A stretch of 6,373 nucleotides of DNA from an uncultured Sutterella sp. GTDB taxonomy: Bacteria; Pseudomonadota; Gammaproteobacteria; Burkholderiales; Burkholderiaceae_F. The translations under genes were made by a program, and so were the position numbers. Shown here in pieces: positions 5,274-6,373 of this stretch (within the stretch, counting starts at the first letter, position 1; the number at the start of each line of letters is the position of its first letter). The notes below the pieces were generated by a model. That model saw only the letters and a program-made list of their open reading frames with translations. It made no database searches and was not told the DNA's origin. The DNA lies in assembly GCA_900554375.1 (NCBI GenBank), contig USHK01000074.1, positions 1-6,373 of the forward strand, read 5' to 3'.

Positions 5274-6373
5274 TTAATTTTCCACAATCACTTCGTGCTT
5301 GTTGACGGCATTCATAAATTCGCTCATCTGACCGGCGATGGCATGCAGCATGGCGTAATTCGATACGAAATCAAAGGCTGCGACCCGGCGTCCGACTTCT
5401 GCTGCAAAAAGCTGATTACGGGCTTCATTGACATCCAGTGCGGTTGCCAAGCCTTCGTCAAAGCTCTTGGATTTGAGTTTTAAGTTCTCGGAAGCAAGCT
5501 TCACAGTAGACGCGCTTAATTTATATTGATCAATCGCGTTTTGTGTTCTTAACCAAGCCACCTCAACGCCGGTTCTGACTTGGTTAATCGCTTCTGCTTT
5601 TCCGGCTTCGGCTTGTCGGACCGTTGCTTCAGCACTGCGGATGCTGGCTCTTCTGTCTTTGGCATCCCAAAGGGTAATGTTGACGCCGACGCCGCCGATC
5701 CAGTTCGGCTCGACAAGCGTCTGGTAATGTTTGATAAAGTTGTAGGTCCCAAAGGCAAAAACCTGCGGCATCCAAGCGCCTTTTGAAGCCTTAACGCCTT
5801 GCTGGGCTTGATCGGCCTTGGCCTGAATAACAGCGATCTGCGGGTTGGAGGCCAGTGCCGTATCTACCCAATACTTCAGAGGTTCGAGGGGACGGTTCAA
5901 GACAAAAAGCGGAGTCGTCAACTTGCCGAACTCTTCGTCCCGGAGCAGGCGAGCCAGCTGAAGGCGCGCAACCTTAGCGTTGTCTTTGGCTTTCAAGTAT
6001 TCGCGATTTCTATTGTCTCGCTGGACTTGAACTGACATTCTTTCGATCTTGCTGATCATTCCCTGTTTTTCGAACTTCTTCGCTTTGGCAAGTTCCCGAT
6101 CCTGATGGTTCAGCATGTCCTTTTGGAGCTTTTCAACCGAAAGTGCTAATTGTGTTCCGAAATAATAACCGGCGAGCTGAGCGTCCAAATCTTCACTGTC
6201 GGCCCGCTTTTGAGCCACCGCTTCATCAACGGCGTATTTGCTCGCATCCTGCATAGCAGAAATTTTTCCGCCGGTATAAATCGGCCAAGTTGCGGTTGCA
6301 GCAACACGAGGGCCGTTTAAGGACATTTTTTCATGCAGCCCGACAGAAAAAGAGCCGGGGAGCGGGATCGGCA
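5274..6373 (-). CDS. TolC-family outer-membrane efflux protein, 5'-truncated by window end
   Basis: The frame is open to the window edge: 365 codons are visible, beginning PIPLPGSFSVGLHEK before the first internal Met at 6326, which is therefore not the start. The signal peptide and first strand/helix region are missing. The two-fold internal repeat of TolC proteins is visible. ATATWPIYTGGKIS (near visible residues 25-38) corresponds to VGVNITLWDAKDRRASI (near 228-244), each followed by a long Ala/Gln/Lys-rich helical pair. KFEKQGMISKIERM in the first half matches SFDEGLATALDVNEA in the second. Such proteins trimerise into a duct across the outer membrane and periplasm. It is first of the four visible operon genes; any promoter and further upstream genes lie beyond 6373. 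Confidence 0.92.
   Translation of the reverse strand, partial: PIPLPGSFSVGLHEKMSLNGPRVAATATWPIYTGGKISAMQDASKYAVDEAVAQKRADSEDLDAQLAGYYFGTQLALSVEKLQKDMLNHQDRELAKAKKFEKQGMISKIERMSVQVQRDNRNREYLKAKDNAKVARLQLARLLRDEEFGKLTTPLFVLNRPLEPLKYWVDTALASNPQIAVIQAKADQAQQGVKASKGAWMPQVFAFGTYNFIKHYQTLVEPNWIGGVGVNITLWDAKDRRASIRSAEATVRQAEAGKAEAINQVRTGVEVAWLRTQNAIDQYKLSASTVKLASENLKLKSKSFDEGLATALDVNEARNQLFAAEVGRRVAAFDFVSNYAMLHAIAGQMSEFMNAVNKHEVIVEN

Noticed and set aside
6324..6326. The ATG at 6326 as the start of the TolC-like protein
   Set aside because: The frame stays open and family-like upstream to the window edge, and a signal peptide is missing, so this Met is internal.

Overview
The window is about 50% GC and reads as a contig end from a Gram-negative bacterium. 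RimO resembles betaproteobacterial RimO, and the tripartite efflux operon implies an outer membrane. My best guess is Burkholderiales, possibly a gut Sutterella/Parasutterella relative; this is inferred from remembered protein similarity and base composition only. Bases 1-39 are not genomic: they are a Nextera sequencing adapter left on the contig end.

Layout: (1) adapter, 1-39. (2) A 5'-truncated rimO on the + strand, 42-1319, encoding the radical-SAM methylthiotransferase for ribosomal protein S12. (3) A 420-base gap (1320-1739) between convergent genes. It holds a probable terminator for the minus-strand operon (1351-1394), a run of further hairpins ending in a plus-strand terminator-like hairpin with T7 (1499-1536), a 13-base tandem repeat, and a stretch (about 1541-1704) that looks like the decayed 3' end of an IS200/IS605-type tnpB with its structured right end. 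(4) A tightly packed minus-strand operon, transcribed from beyond 6373 down to 1740: TolC-like outer-membrane factor (5' end cut off), HlyD-family periplasmic adaptor, and two paralogous ABC-2 (YhhJ-like) permeases. Junctions are a 2-base gap, a 9-base gap and an 11-base overlap, so the four genes are almost certainly co-transcribed.

How the genes work together: the two permeases should form a heterodimeric inner-membrane channel, the HlyD protein bridges the periplasm, and the TolC-like protein forms the outer-membrane exit duct. No ATPase (nucleotide-binding protein) lies in the window. It may be upstream of the TolC gene, elsewhere in the genome, or absent. The substrate cannot be told from sequence. 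rimO is functionally unrelated and merely convergent with the operon.

The most interesting part is the intergenic gap: a candidate omega-RNA-like/TnpB remnant and a dense hairpin block that no protein-coding gene explains. I see no clearly new defence or metabolic system here.
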